64,000 bases of DNA from Haloplasma contractile SSD-17B (GCF_000215935.2 NZ_AFNU02000006.1:62001-126000), one strand, 5' to 3'; counted from the first letter of the stretch, positions 16,961 through 26,373 are shown. Numbers and translations are program-made. The notes: generated by a model not told the origin, from the letters alone.

Positions 16961-18877
16961 ATGAGTAAACATGAATTTAAAACAGAATCAAAACAACTAT
17001 TAAACTTAATGATTAACTCAATTTATACGCATAAAGAAATATTCTTGCGTGAGCTTATTTCCAATTCAAGTGATGCGATTGATAAGTATAACTACTTATC
17101 ATTAACAGATGATCGGTTAAAAACTGAGGAAAACTATGAAATAGAGATTATTCCAAATAAGGACGCCAAAACTATTACGATTAAAGATAATGGGATTGGA
17201 ATGACAAAAGAAGAATTAATGGAGAACCTGGGTACAATTGCTAAGTCAGGTTCTAAAGCCTTCATCGAAAAGTTAAAAGAAAGTAAAGATAATGTTGACA
17301 TAATTGGACAATTCGGTGTAGGATTTTACTCTGCATTCATGGTAGCAGACAAAGTGGTGGTTAAAACTAAATCGCCATATGAAGATACAGGATATGTATG
17401 GGAATCTACTGGTGAAAGTGATTTTACAATAGAAGACCTTTCTAAGAATGAGCACGGAACAGAAATAACACTTCATTTAAGAGAAAATGATGATGATGAA
17501 TCTTACGATACTTATTTAGAGGAATACAAAATTAAAGAACTAGTTAAAAAATATTCAGACTATGTTCGATACCCAATCACAATGGAAGTAACGAAAGAAG
17601 TACCTAAGAATGATGATGCTTCGGAAGATACGGACAAAGAACCTGAATATGAGACAGTAATTGAACAAGAAACATTGAACTCAATGGTTCCAATCTGGAA
17701 AAAGAAAAAGAGTGAAGTATCAGACGAAGACTTTAATGAATTTTATAAATATCAATTCCATGATTATGAAAACCCGTTAACGGTTATTAATAAAAAAGTA
17801 GAAGGTATGCTAAACTATAATGCATTATTATTTATACCAAAACGTGTACCTCAAGACTTCTATACAGACCAGTTTGAAAAAGGATTACAACTTTATTCAA
17901 AAGGTGTATTTATCATGGATAAATGCAAGGAGTTAATCCCGGATCACTTTAGATTTGTAAAAGGATTAGTTGATTCACCAGATTTAACCTTAAATATTTC
18001 AAGGGAAATGTTACAGCATAGTAGACAGTTAAAGAAAATAGCAAGTAACCTAGAGAAGAAAATTAAAAGTGAACTTGAAAAAATGCTTAGAAATGATCGT
18101 GAAAGCTATATTGAGTTATTCGAACAATTTGGAGTAAATATTAAATATGGACTATACGACCAATTCGGTGCTAAGAAAGATTTATTAAAAGATCTAGTGA
18201 TGTATATCTCATCAGAGACAAAAGAATATACGACACTTAAAGAGTATGTTGAGCGTATGAAAGATAACCAAGAATTCATTTATTATGCATCTGGTTCAAG
18301 TAAAGAACAAATCGACCGCTTACCTCAAATGGAATTATTAAAAGAAAAAGGGTATGAAGTCCTATACTTTAAAGATGATGTTGATGAATTTGCCATTAAT
18401 TTCTTAACTGAATACGATGAAAAGAAATTTAAGAACATCTCTCAGGGTGACTTGAATCTAGAATCTGAAGAAGAAAAGAAAGAGATTGAAGAAAAAGAAA
18501 AAGAATACAAGGATATGATGAGCTATATCAAGGATTCACTAAAAGATAAAGTAAGTGAGGTTAAAATTTCATCACGATTAAAAGAAAGTGCAGTTTGTCT
18601 TGTAAGTAAAGATGGTGTATCATTTGAGATGGAACGTATTCTAAAAAGTATGCCAAATAACAATGGTATGATGAAGGCTGAACGTGTATTAGAGTTAAAT
18701 CCTAACCATAATTTATTTAAAGCGCTTGAAAACTTATATAATAATAATAAAGAAGAAGTTAAGGATTATGCAGACCTTCTATACGATCAAGCATTATTAG
18801 TAGAAGGATTTGAACTAGAAGACCCGGTTAAGTTTGCTAACAAAATGAGTAATTTAATGGTAAAATCAATTAAATAA
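16961..18877 (+). CDS. htpG: Chaperone HtpG (Hsp90)
   Basis: 638 residues from the ATG at 16961, supported by AGGAGGT at 16946-16952; the upstream in-frame ATG at 16889 lies before CIRCE and has no ribosome site. The N-terminal GHKL ATPase is intact: ELISNSSDAIDK, DNGIGMT and GQFGVGFYSAFM. An acidic linker (about residues 220-235), the middle domain with ISREMLQHSR, and the C-terminal dimerisation domain follow. It is an ATP-driven cytosolic chaperone for late folding. The CIRCE element puts it under HrcA, unlike Bacillus subtilis htpG, which is not a CIRCE gene. Confidence 0.97.
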   Translation: MSKHEFKTESKQLLNLMINSIYTHKEIFLRELISNSSDAIDKYNYLSLTDDRLKTEENYEIEIIPNKDAKTITIKDNGIGMTKEELMENLGTIAKSGSKAFIEKLKESKDNVDIIGQFGVGFYSAFMVADKVVVKTKSPYEDTGYVWESTGESDFTIEDLSKNEHGTEITLHLRENDDDESYDTYLEEYKIKELVKKYSDYVRYPITMEVTKEVPKNDDASEDTDKEPEYETVIEQETLNSMVPIWKKKKSEVSDEDFNEFYKYQFHDYENPLTVINKKVEGMLNYNALLFIPKRVPQDFYTDQFEKGLQLYSKGVFIMDKCKELIPDHFRFVKGLVDSPDLTLNISREMLQHSRQLKKIASNLEKKIKSELEKMLRNDRESYIELFEQFGVNIKYGLYDQFGAKKDLLKDLVMYISSETKEYTTLKEYVERMKDNQEFIYYASGSSKEQIDRLPQMELLKEKGYEVLYFKDDVDEFAINFLTEYDEKKFKNISQGDLNLESEEEKKEIEEKEKEYKDMMSYIKDSLKDKVSEVKISSRLKESAVCLVSKDGVSFEMERILKSMPNNNGMMKAERVLELNPNHNLFKALENLYNNNKEEVKDYADLLYDQALLVEGFELEDPVKFANKMSNLMVKSIK

Positions 18878-18896
18878 AATGAACTTAAATAAATGT

Positions 18897-18928
18897 AAAA
18901 AGGACTGTCAAAATTGATAGTCCTTTTT
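18897..18928. terminator. Bidirectional terminator between htpG and the AraM-like gene
   Basis: A 13-bp stem with one G-U (18898-18910 with 18915-18927), flanked by A5 on the left and T5 on the right, so it can serve both converging genes. Confidence 0.88.
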
Positions 18929-18930
18929 GT

Positions 18931-20007
18931 TTATACGAGTACCTCAGCAAGTAGTTGATCAGTAAGGATAAATTCAATTGCCTGATTTCTATAGTTTTTA
19001 TCGTGTATATAGGTGTTTCGTTCTGGTTTAATAGTAGGTGCATATTTAATTGCTTCTTTAAATGCATCTTTTTTAATATTGAGTGTCTTTACATAGTCAA
19101 AGAAACCAATCGTCAGTAATAGTTGTTTGATTTCTTTATGCCGTTCAATTGGTTCATGTTGTCCTTGTATATGGCTCATAATATAACTTGCTATACCTAC
19201 TTGAATACCATGTAGTTCATTAAGATGTATATACTGATCTAATGCATGCGAAATTAAGTGCTCACTTCCGCTACAAGGAGCACTTGTTCCCGCAATTTCC
19301 ATGGCAATACCATTTAAAGTTAATGAGTTCACTAATTCCTGTAAGAAGAGATCATCTTTAAGTGTGGAAAACTCGGTACTTAGAAGACTATTGACGGATT
19401 TACTCGCAATCATAGCAGCAAAATCATTAACGGTAGTAATACCTTGTCTCTCTTCATATAACCAGTCTGTTATCGCAGGTATATTCGATATTAAATCACC
19501 AATACCTGAAAACATAAACTTTAAAGGGGCACCTTTTATAACCGACGTATCGATTATAATGCCATATGGCATCTTAGCGTGAACCGTTGTTCTAGTCTCA
19601 TTTACAATGAGTGATGATGACGAACTTGAGAAACCATCATTTGAAGTTGAAGTAGGAATACTTATAAAAGGAATCTTACGTAAAAAAGCCATATATTTTG
19701 AAGCGTCAATCGCTCTTCCTCCACCGATACCAATTATAACCTCCGTATCGTTAGGAATTGAAAAAGCATGAGATACGATTGGTTCGATTTGTATATTGGA
19801 CAGAACATGACGGTACAATATATTGATGTTTGCATATTCAAGTGAATTTAAAACTGTTTCACCTACGATGTCAAAGATGCCATCGCTAAAGAAAACAACT
19901 ACATTCTTAAATTTCTTATTTCGAACGATCTTACCAATTGATTGTAGACAATCATTACCTACTTCTAATATTGTTGGAATAGATATAAGGTGTGAACTAG
20001 TGCTCAT
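18931..20007 (-). CDS. AraM/glycerol-1-phosphate dehydrogenase family protein
   Basis: 358 residues from the ATG at 20007, with AAAGGAG on the minus strand; an earlier in-frame ATG at 20055 has no ribosome site. The fold is the iron-alcohol-dehydrogenase/dehydroquinate-synthase type: GIGGGRAIDASKYMA binds the nucleotide, SIPTSTSNDGFSSS and SGIGDLISN fit the sn-glycerol-1-phosphate dehydrogenase group, and SEHLISHALD supplies metal-binding histidines. Such enzymes reduce dihydroxyacetone phosphate to glycerol-1-phosphate, used for archaeal-type ether lipids or, in Bacillus (AraM), for heptaprenylglyceryl phosphate. The exact substrate is uncertain. Divergent from the SDR gene. Confidence 0.83.
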   Translation of the reverse strand: MSTSSHLISIPTILEVGNDCLQSIGKIVRNKKFKNVVVFFSDGIFDIVGETVLNSLEYANINILYRHVLSNIQIEPIVSHAFSIPNDTEVIIGIGGGRAIDASKYMAFLRKIPFISIPTSTSNDGFSSSSSSLIVNETRTTVHAKMPYGIIIDTSVIKGAPLKFMFSGIGDLISNIPAITDWLYEERQGITTVNDFAAMIASKSVNSLLSTEFSTLKDDLFLQELVNSLTLNGIAMEIAGTSAPCSGSEHLISHALDQYIHLNELHGIQVGIASYIMSHIQGQHEPIERHKEIKQLLLTIGFFDYVKTLNIKKDAFKEAIKYAPTIKPERNTYIHDKNYRNQAIEFILTDQLLAEVLV

Positions 20008-20122
20008 GTAAACGAACTCCTTTATCAAATGAATAGATACTTTTAGTGTATCCATAAAGCTCTAGGTATATAATTAGTAAATGGTTTAAACTTATTAATA
20101 CATTGTGTAAATGAGTGAATAT

Positions 20123-20131
20123 TGTTATAAT
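20123..20131 (+). promoter_or_regulatory. Extended -10 promoter for the SDR gene
   Basis: TGTTATAAT, TGnTATAAT type, in the divergent region and 52 bases before the GTG start. Confidence 0.6.
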
Positions 20132-20183
20132 ATAAACAATTGATTGGAATAATAAAACTATTCAATACAGGAGGTAAAATATT

Positions 20184-20879
20184 GTGAAAAAATTAAATGG
20201 TAAATGGGCTTTTGTCACAGGTTCAAGTAGGGGGATAGGACAACAAATCGCTAAAGGACTTGCAAATCATGGATGTAATATTATTTTACACGGAAGAAAG
20301 ATGGAAAATACAAAGGAAACGATTGAATTGTTGAAGCAATATGACGTGGAGGTAGATGCTGTAGGTGGAGAATTAACCTCACAAGAGGATATTAGAAAAA
20401 TCATAGACTATATTAATTCCAAGTATCAAATTGATATTCTTTATAATAATGCAGGGATCCAGAATAAATACGAGGATATTTTTAACCATGGTACAGATGT
20501 ATGGCAACAAGTGTTTCATATAAACCTATTTAGTCTTTCTGAGTTTTGTAATGCATTTGCACCGAAAATGAAAGAGCGTGGTTATGGACGTATCATTAAT
20601 CTTAGCTCAGGAATTAGAGATATTCCACAGATGGCACCATATAGTGCATCAAAGGCTGCAGTGGATAAATATACACAAGACTTGGCGTTTGAATTAAAAG
20701 ATACAAATGTTCTAGTAAATTATATTGACCCAGGTTGGTTGAGAACGGATTTAGGAGGAGAATGGGCACCGAACGATGTTACAACTGTGCTACCTGGGAT
20801 ATTAGTACCTGCCCTGCTAGAAGACAATGGACCTAGTGGCCAGGGATTTTCAGCACAAGATTTCAAAGAAACTGAGTAA
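20184..20879 (+). CDS. Short-chain dehydrogenase/reductase
   Basis: 231 residues, classical SDR. TGSSRGIG at residues 12-19 is the cofactor loop, NNAG lies near residue 91, a serine in NLSSG near 142, and YSASK at about 153-157 holds catalytic Tyr and Lys. The start is GTG; AGGAGG at 20169-20174 is nine bases upstream. NAD(P)-dependent oxidation or reduction of an alcohol/ketone is expected, substrate unknown. It stands alone before a terminator, divergent from the AraM-like gene. Confidence 0.88.
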   Translation: MKKLNGKWAFVTGSSRGIGQQIAKGLANHGCNIILHGRKMENTKETIELLKQYDVEVDAVGGELTSQEDIRKIIDYINSKYQIDILYNNAGIQNKYEDIFNHGTDVWQQVFHINLFSLSEFCNAFAPKMKERGYGRIINLSSGIRDIPQMAPYSASKAAVDKYTQDLAFELKDTNVLVNYIDPGWLRTDLGGEWAPNDVTTVLPGILVPALLEDNGPSGQGFSAQDFKETE

Positions 20880-20901
20880 AAAAATCATTGGATATAATTA
20901 T

Positions 20902-20935
20902 TAAGCGCTAAATCAGATCAGATTCTAGCGCTTTT
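20902..20935 (+). terminator. Rho-independent terminator after the SDR gene
   Basis: AAGCGCTA with TAGCGCTT, extended inside by AATC/GATT, then T5. Confidence 0.88.
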
Positions 20936-20984
20936 TATAATCTATATAAAATGATACGAAACGTATAGAAAACACCATATTTTA

Positions 20985-20993
20985 TGATATAAT
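20985..20993 (+). promoter_or_regulatory. Extended -10 promoter upstream of the EamA transporter
   Basis: TGATATAAT, giving an untranslated leader of about 150 bases before the start at 21152. No clear structured element was recognised in the leader. Confidence 0.5.
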
Positions 20994-21151
20994 TGCTTTA
21001 ATAGAAATGAGCGAGAAATATTATTATCCTCTTCTTATCGGTAGAATTGACACGGTTTTTAAATGCATTCGTCAGTATGTATTTATATAAAAAGAATAAA
21101 GGTTTAAAAACTTAACAACATCATAAAAATAGAATTGAAAAGTGAGTGAGA

Positions 21152-22072
21152 ATGGTGAAAAAAACAAGAAAACAAATAACATTTACGATATTAATGATCA
21201 TTGCAATGCTATTTTGGGGCGGCAGTTGGCAATCTGGAAAAATCGTCTCATCTGACATGCCATCGGAAGTACTTATCTTTTGGCGATTCTTTATTACATT
21301 CATATCATTCATCCCAGTTATGATTTATCGAAAGGAATCAATTAAATTAGGTAAAATTGGATGGGTTCAAGTTATAGTAGGCACGGCTTTCTTAGTGCTT
21401 TATAATCTATTTTTCTTTTCAGGTTTAAGAGAAGGTTTGTCAATATCAGGTGGAGTGATTGTAACGACGTTAAATCCTTTGTTTACTTTTTTAATAGCGT
21501 CTGTTATTTTAAAACATAAGGGTGGTAAAAGGGAACTACTTGGTTTAGGACTAGGATTCTTTGGTGGATTGATCCTAATTGAAATCTGGAATATTGGCAA
21601 GGGAACACTGTTTGATGAAGGGGTTTTATTCTTCCTTCTTGCAGCATTATCTTGGGCGTTGTTATCAACTGTTAGCCAAAGGTCAAAATCACATATGTCT
21701 GCTTTTACCTTTAGTTTTTATACGTACGGTTTATCCGCATTCATAGACTTATTTTTTGCATTACCAAAAGGTGTTTTCGACTTTGAACAAATGAGTCCCT
21801 CTTTCTGGATAAATGTATTGTACTTATCATTAGGGGCATCTACGTTTGGTATTACGGCTTATTTCTACGCTGCGAGTAATTTAGGAGCAAACAAGGCTAG
21901 TACCTTTACGTTTATTGTACCATCTAGTGCTATGTTGTTTGGATTTATAATTTTAGGAGAGGTACCTACACGTAATATGATTTTCGGTGGAATCCTAGCA
22001 TTAGCAGCAGTATATATCATAAACATGAAACCTAAAAATCATTTAAAAACAACAACCGTATCATCAGTTTAG
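21152..22072 (+). CDS. EamA/DMT family transporter
   Basis: 306 residues and about ten membrane segments arranged as two EamA repeats (about 12-145 and 160-295). FWGGSWQSGKIVSSDMPSE in the first helix and the WALLSTVSQR start of the second half are typical of drug/metabolite exporters. Start chosen at ATG 21152; the GTG six bases earlier is in frame, and the ribosome site here is weak. Substrate (amino acid, nucleoside or other metabolite) unknown. Monocistronic between a terminator and another hairpin. Confidence 0.88.
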   Translation: MVKKTRKQITFTILMIIAMLFWGGSWQSGKIVSSDMPSEVLIFWRFFITFISFIPVMIYRKESIKLGKIGWVQVIVGTAFLVLYNLFFFSGLREGLSISGGVIVTTLNPLFTFLIASVILKHKGGKRELLGLGLGFFGGLILIEIWNIGKGTLFDEGVLFFLLAALSWALLSTVSQRSKSHMSAFTFSFYTYGLSAFIDLFFALPKGVFDFEQMSPSFWINVLYLSLGASTFGITAYFYAASNLGANKASTFTFIVPSSAMLFGFIILGEVPTRNMIFGGILALAAVYIINMKPKNHLKTTTVSSV

Positions 22073-22101
22073 AAACAAAAGTTAGTACAAAAACAATAGA
22101 C

Positions 22102-22146
22102 AAAAGTGTTCATTTTGTTGAATTTTAGCAAAAGAAAGCACTTTTT
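22102..22146 (+). terminator. Terminator-like hairpin after the EamA gene
   Basis: Two-tier stem: AAAAGTG with CACTTTT enclosing TTTTGTT with AGCAAAA, then T5. Confidence 0.6.
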
Positions 22147-22393
22147 ATTAAAATCGATCTTATCAATAAAGAAATCAGTTCATTTCTAATCGAAATGGTC
22201 GAAGTTTGTATGAATATCATGTATAATAGAATTAAAAAAATATGAAAATTTAAAACTATTTGCTCGAGAAAATTGTATATATTAATGACAGCCTACTTAT
22301 AATTAATAAAAAAGTTGAATCGTTAATGAACGTGAACAACCATAATTAGACTAGTATACAATGCTCGATCAGTGTAGATAATGAGGTTATAAT
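22147..22393 (+). promoter_or_regulatory. Leader of the sigma/ABC cluster with possible ECF-type promoter
   Basis: This AT-rich region has no ORF. TGAACA (22333-22338), 16 bases, then TATACA (22355-22360) resembles an ECF promoter more than a sigma-A one, since many ECF -35 elements contain GAAC. Autoregulation by the sigma factor of this operon is inference. GAGG about 10 bases before the ATG is the ribosome site. Confidence 0.35.
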
Positions 22394-23599
22394 ATGATGC
22401 GAATGATTTTATGGGAGTTCAGAAAGATAATTGAAAATAAACTATTATTGTTTGTTAGTTTAGTGGCCATTCTAATAGCTATGCTTATCCCAGGACCGAG
22501 TGAACGCTATTTACACACATTAAACATTTATAAACAATATCCTGGAGAATTAAGTATATATTATGACGAAATCTATGATGCTTATAAAGAATATGAGGAA
22601 ATTTTTGATACGTGTAGTAAAGAGAAGATTAATAATAAAAAATCTGCATGTACGTTCACAGACAATCCTGCCGTTCGAAATAAACTAAAGGTTGAATATG
22701 AAACACTGAAATATATAATTAGTCGTATAGATGAATCAAGAGAAATACAAACTGTATCTATAATGGGGAATTCTACTTATGAATCGTTTCACCAGTTTGA
22801 TTATGATTTGCAAGAGACTAATTTTGGAAATAGAGTTTTACTTGAGAAAAATAACAAGATTGAGAGTTTTGAGAAACATGCAGGTATATATGCATCAAAC
22901 AATGAGTTTTTAATGAACTATCGCTATAATTATGTTCGGACTATGGTTTTAATAGTTGCCTGTCTCATGGTAGGAGTAATTCCAGTCTTTATGAGTGAAC
23001 GACAGTTTAAGACCAACTCGGTAATAACATCGAGTAAAACAGGGCGTTCAGTAGTAATCAGTAAGATTGTTGCGACAAGTTTACTTGGACTGATGATGTT
23101 CTTTATCCTATATGGAATACATGTATACAGGTTTGGAATAAATGCAGGACTAGGATATTATTGGAATAACCCTGTTGCAAGTGGAGGTACTTATCCTAAG
23201 ATGCGGGAATTGATGTTTAGTCAATTCTTTACTTACTATTCAGCATGGGGACTTACTTTAACACTGTTTTCTTCATTCGTTTTATTACTCATCTCAAAAT
23301 ATAGTAAACGAATGCTGATTGGGCTAGTCACAGCTTGCTTGTATTTTATCTACCCTTATATATATGATTATTTTAATCTTAAACTCGATACTGGGATTAG
23401 CTATATCCTGAAATACTTAAATCTCGCTGCAGCGATCCAATATTCTAACTATTTCTTGCTATTTGGTAGTACAAATTATACAAGAGTCACCGATTATATA
23501 TACTGGGGAAGAGATGTTCTTCTTTTCCATTCAATTACTTTGACCTTGTTATTTACAGTACTGGTTTACTATTCCTTGAGAAGAGAAAACGTAAATTAG
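22394..23599 (+). CDS. ABC-2-like permease with large outer loop (paralogue 1)
   Basis: 401 residues. It starts M.RMILWEFRKIIENKL, has one membrane helix (about 16-33), an outer region of about 150 residues with two cysteines 12 apart, and five more membrane helices in the second half. It shares motifs in order with the protein at 26374-27627: LWE.RKI.E.K, YPG.L..Y.D, IPVF, SSKTGR..V.SKI.A, YFIYP and WGRDV. The pattern is that of ABC-2-type export subunits. The sigma factor gene begins 19 bases downstream, so it is the first gene of the operon. Substrate unknown; antimicrobial peptide export or resistance is one possibility. Confidence 0.75.
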   Translation: MMRMILWEFRKIIENKLLLFVSLVAILIAMLIPGPSERYLHTLNIYKQYPGELSIYYDEIYDAYKEYEEIFDTCSKEKINNKKSACTFTDNPAVRNKLKVEYETLKYIISRIDESREIQTVSIMGNSTYESFHQFDYDLQETNFGNRVLLEKNNKIESFEKHAGIYASNNEFLMNYRYNYVRTMVLIVACLMVGVIPVFMSERQFKTNSVITSSKTGRSVVISKIVATSLLGLMMFFILYGIHVYRFGINAGLGYYWNNPVASGGTYPKMRELMFSQFFTYYSAWGLTLTLFSSFVLLLISKYSKRMLIGLVTACLYFIYPYIYDYFNLKLDTGISYILKYLNLAAAIQYSNYFLLFGSTNYTRVTDYIYWGRDVLLFHSITLTLLFTVLVYYSLRRENVN

Positions 23600-23618
23600 T
23601 TTTAAAGGAGTTAATGAC

Positions 23619-24188
23619 ATGGATATAGATGTAGAGCAATTAGTTGTTCGCATACAAAAAAAACAAGACCAAAGTGCCGCAAATAAATTGGTTAAATATT
23701 ATTATAATCAAATATTTGCTTTCATGTATAAACAAATAAATGATGAACACCAAAGTCAAGACTTAACACAGGAAGTGTTTATTAAAATATTAAAAGCGAT
23801 TAATAAATATGATTCAAAAAAAGCATCATTTAGGACTTACTTATATCGAGTAGCTAAAAATCACATAACGAATTACTTTAAATCAAAACTCCATAAAACT
23901 CGCGTAGTAGAAGATGAATATAATCCAGAACAAGATTTTACACCATATGATCTAGATATAGAAGGGCAAATGGTCATTAATGAACAATCAGAAGTTATGA
24001 AGACCTTAATATTAAAATTGCCGGAGGACCAACAGCAGGTAATTCGATTGAGGTACTATGCAGAGTTATCATTAAAGGAAATAGCAAGTGTACAGGAGGT
24101 CAGTCTATCTACAGTAAAATCAAGGCTATACCAATCACAAGAAAAATTAAGAGTAATGATGATTGAAACGGAGGGGTATTATGAATAA
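23619..24188 (+). CDS. ECF-type RNA polymerase sigma factor
   Basis: 189 residues: region 2 (about 25-95) with DLTQEVFIKILKAI and FRTYLYRVAKNHITNYF, a short acidic linker, then region 4 (about 130-180) with LPEDQQQVIRLRYYAELSLKEIA and the recognition helix around STVKSRLYQSQ. No region 1.1 or 3, as in ECF factors. AAAGGAG precedes the ATG. The downstream 6-TM gene overlaps its end by 8 bases, the usual position of an anti-sigma factor. It probably controls this transporter cluster. Confidence 0.93.
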   Translation: MDIDVEQLVVRIQKKQDQSAANKLVKYYYNQIFAFMYKQINDEHQSQDLTQEVFIKILKAINKYDSKKASFRTYLYRVAKNHITNYFKSKLHKTRVVEDEYNPEQDFTPYDLDIEGQMVINEQSEVMKTLILKLPEDQQQVIRLRYYAELSLKEIASVQEVSLSTVKSRLYQSQEKLRVMMIETEGYYE

Positions 24189-24960
24189 GGAAAAAATTAA
24201 AAAATGTGAAATTGAAATTCCATATCCAAGTGAGGAACAGTTAAATAAATCAGTAGAGTACATAGTAAATTTATCTATGGGGAAACAGAATGTATTCAGT
24301 GAGTTTTTTAAAATGGTAAAATCAATTCCGTTTACACTATTGTTTAATAGTAAGGTTACCTTTTTATTTGTAGCATTAATTTATTTCTTTGCTATTTTAT
24401 ATGTTGATATAGCGAATCTATATAACGACCCTAGTCATTATTATCAATTTATATCATTAGTTGCACCTACTGCCTTCATCATTGGTTTATTAGATATTGT
24501 GAACTCAAAAGAACATAATGTTATTAGTTTAGAAATGTCAACTAGGTATAACTTTCAACAACTGGCTGCCTATAAAATAGTGATTCTTTTTGTATATTCC
24601 ATCCTTTTAAATATTGTTATGTTCTTTGCGACCTTATTTATCTCAAATCAACAGACGTTTTATCAGAATTCGATTACTATATTTGATTCTGTCTTACTTA
24701 TGTTCTCCATTCTATTTTTAATTTCATCCGTATCGTTGATCATATTACTTAGATTTACAAATCGATATTTTCCATTTATTGCGCTGACCTCATGGTACTT
24801 GTTCATCATTATGTGTGCCTTTTTGGTTCCAAGCTTATTTGAAAAAAGTATATGGTTATATGTTGCACAACTATTAGCAGTTTTAGTAGGTGCCATTTTA
24901 CACTTCGAACAAATTCGATTTATTTTTAGTAAAAAGTTCCTTGAAAAAGGGGTTGTTTAA
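24181..24960 (+). CDS. Six-TM membrane protein coupled to the sigma factor
   Basis: 259 residues from the ATG at 24181; GGAGGGG (24170-24176) is its ribosome site and overlaps the sigma gene. A soluble N-terminal segment of about 50 residues precedes six membrane helices. A cytoplasmic loop SKEHNVISLEMSTRYNFQQLAAYKI resembles the E..LE..tRY...Q...A.. loop of ABC-2 permease relatives found beside ECF sigma genes in Firmicutes. No zinc-finger anti-sigma motif is seen. It may be an anti-sigma factor, the membrane partner of the next gene's ATPase, or both. The ATPase ATG follows its TAA with no gap. Confidence 0.6.
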   Translation: MNKEKIKKCEIEIPYPSEEQLNKSVEYIVNLSMGKQNVFSEFFKMVKSIPFTLLFNSKVTFLFVALIYFFAILYVDIANLYNDPSHYYQFISLVAPTAFIIGLLDIVNSKEHNVISLEMSTRYNFQQLAAYKIVILFVYSILLNIVMFFATLFISNQQTFYQNSITIFDSVLLMFSILFLISSVSLIILLRFTNRYFPFIALTSWYLFIIMCAFLVPSLFEKSIWLYVAQLLAVLVGAILHFEQIRFIFSKKFLEKGVV

Positions 24961-25830
24961 ATGCTTACTCTTAACAATATTTCTAAAAAATACGGTCGGA
25001 CGACAGTTCTAGAAAACATCCATTATCAATTTGATAACGGAATTTATGGGCTTTTAGCTCCGAATGGAGCAGGCAAGACAACGTTAATGAAACTTATTAC
25101 TACACTTCACTTTCCAAATAGCGGTGAAATTATCTGGGATGGTTGTGATATTACCTCATTAGGTAGTAAATATAGAGACCAAATTGGTTATTTACCTCAA
25201 GACTTTGGATACTACCCACATTATACAGCCCATAAATTTATGAAATACATAGCAGCCCTTAAGGGTATATCGAAGCATGAAGTGTCAAACCGGGTGGACG
25301 AACTGCTTGAAAAAGTAGGTTTAAGCCATGTGAAACGAAAGAAATTAAAGAAATTTTCAGGTGGAATGATTCAGAGAATCGGAATTGCACAAGCATTACT
25401 GAATGATCCCAAAATTTTAATATTAGATGAACCAACCGCAGGCTTAGATCCAAAAGAACGAGTTCGATTTAGACAAATGTTATCTACGTTGGGTAAAGAC
25501 CGCATTGTAATCATTTCAACTCATATTGTCTCAGATGTTGAGTCCATTGCTAAAGACATCATATTAATTAAAGATCGTACTATATTTAAATCGGGAAAAG
25601 TCTTTGACATTAACAACGAATTAGAAGGAAAGGTATGGCAGGTTAACGTTAATGAGGAGGATGCACATAAACTAGAGAAAAACCATGTTATTATAAATAA
25701 AAATATATCCACTGATCATTATAGTTTAAGAATCGTATCAGAAACGATACCTCATAATGCCGCAATTCTTACAAAACCTAATCTTGAAGACGTGTTTATC
25801 TATTATTACGGCGAAGACCTCTTGTTATAA
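24961..25830 (+). CDS. ABC transporter ATP-binding protein
   Basis: 289 residues. Walker A is APNGAGKTT (about residues 36-44), Q-loop in YLPQDFGYYP, signature FSGGMIQR, Walker B ILILDEPTAGLD, and the switch histidine in ISTHIV. The C-terminal 75 residues form a divergent accessory domain, as in drug- and peptide-export ATPases. It abuts the 6-TM gene and closes the first transcription unit; a terminator follows. Likely partners are the 6-TM protein and the two paralogous permeases. Confidence 0.92.
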   Translation: MLTLNNISKKYGRTTVLENIHYQFDNGIYGLLAPNGAGKTTLMKLITTLHFPNSGEIIWDGCDITSLGSKYRDQIGYLPQDFGYYPHYTAHKFMKYIAALKGISKHEVSNRVDELLEKVGLSHVKRKKLKKFSGGMIQRIGIAQALLNDPKILILDEPTAGLDPKERVRFRQMLSTLGKDRIVIISTHIVSDVESIAKDIILIKDRTIFKSGKVFDINNELEGKVWQVNVNEEDAHKLEKNHVIINKNISTDHYSLRIVSETIPHNAAILTKPNLEDVFIYYYGEDLLL

Positions 25831-25831
25831 G

Positions 25832-25868
25832 GAGCTTAGTTATACTATTACTAAGCTCTTTTTTTTTT
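25832..25868 (+). terminator. Rho-independent terminator after the ABC ATPase
   Basis: GAGCTTAGT pairs with ACTAAGCTC around nine bases, followed by ten T. Confidence 0.92.
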
Positions 25869-26373
25869 GAAAAATAGTGATGTATTTAAAACTTTTCTTA
25901 AATCTCTGTTGTATATATTATTGAGGGGTTAGAAATGGGTATATATAGAAAGGGTTTAAGTGTAGATTATATAAGCTGTAGAAGGTGTTATTAATGTTAG
26001 AACAAGGGGTCAGTTAGTGGGTAAGAAGAGGTTAGTAGTCAAGTTCGGGTTTATGATTATTGAGATTAGGGGTTATTCATTTAAAAGGCTAAAGGTAGTA
26101 TGGTAGTTTTATTTTATAAAGCACGAATAGGGTAATGAAGGTGTTATAGATATAGTAAGGCAAGAATTATTTAAAATTGAAAGAAAAGTAGTGTTAAATG
26201 GGTATTATTTATGTAATAAAAATTAGGGTTATTTTGAAAAGGTTATATTTTATTTATATATAATGATTTGTTTTACATTTTAAAGTGTCTACATGAAACA
26301 TAGGGTATTGAAAAGGGTTATATTCACATATAGAAATAGTCAACAAGCTTTAAGGGTTTAAAGGGGTTGTAGT
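25869..26373 (+). other. G-rich, C-depleted 505-base spacer with repeated GGG tracts
   Basis: No long ORF. By eye count there are only about 23 C in about 500 bases on the plus strand, while G tracts of three or four occur about 14 times, usually as (T/A)AGGGTT-like words at irregular spacing. The only plausible tiny ORF is at 25935-25994. The start of the spacer follows a strong terminator and its end is the GGGG ribosome site of the second permease, so part of it may be an unusually long leader. AT-rich -10-like strings occur (e.g. 26259-26264). Function unknown. Confidence 0.6.
25935..25994 (+). CDS. Possible 19-residue peptide
   Basis: ATG at 25935 preceded by GAGGGG with good spacing; 19 codons then TAA. 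The peptide is basic and contains a C-x-x-C (ISCRRCY near the end). It lies between the ABC ATPase and the second permease. AT-rich DNA makes such ORFs by chance, so the call is weak; a leader or secreted peptide linked to the transporter is the interesting alternative. Confidence 0.2.
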   Translation: MGIYRKGLSVDYISCRRCY

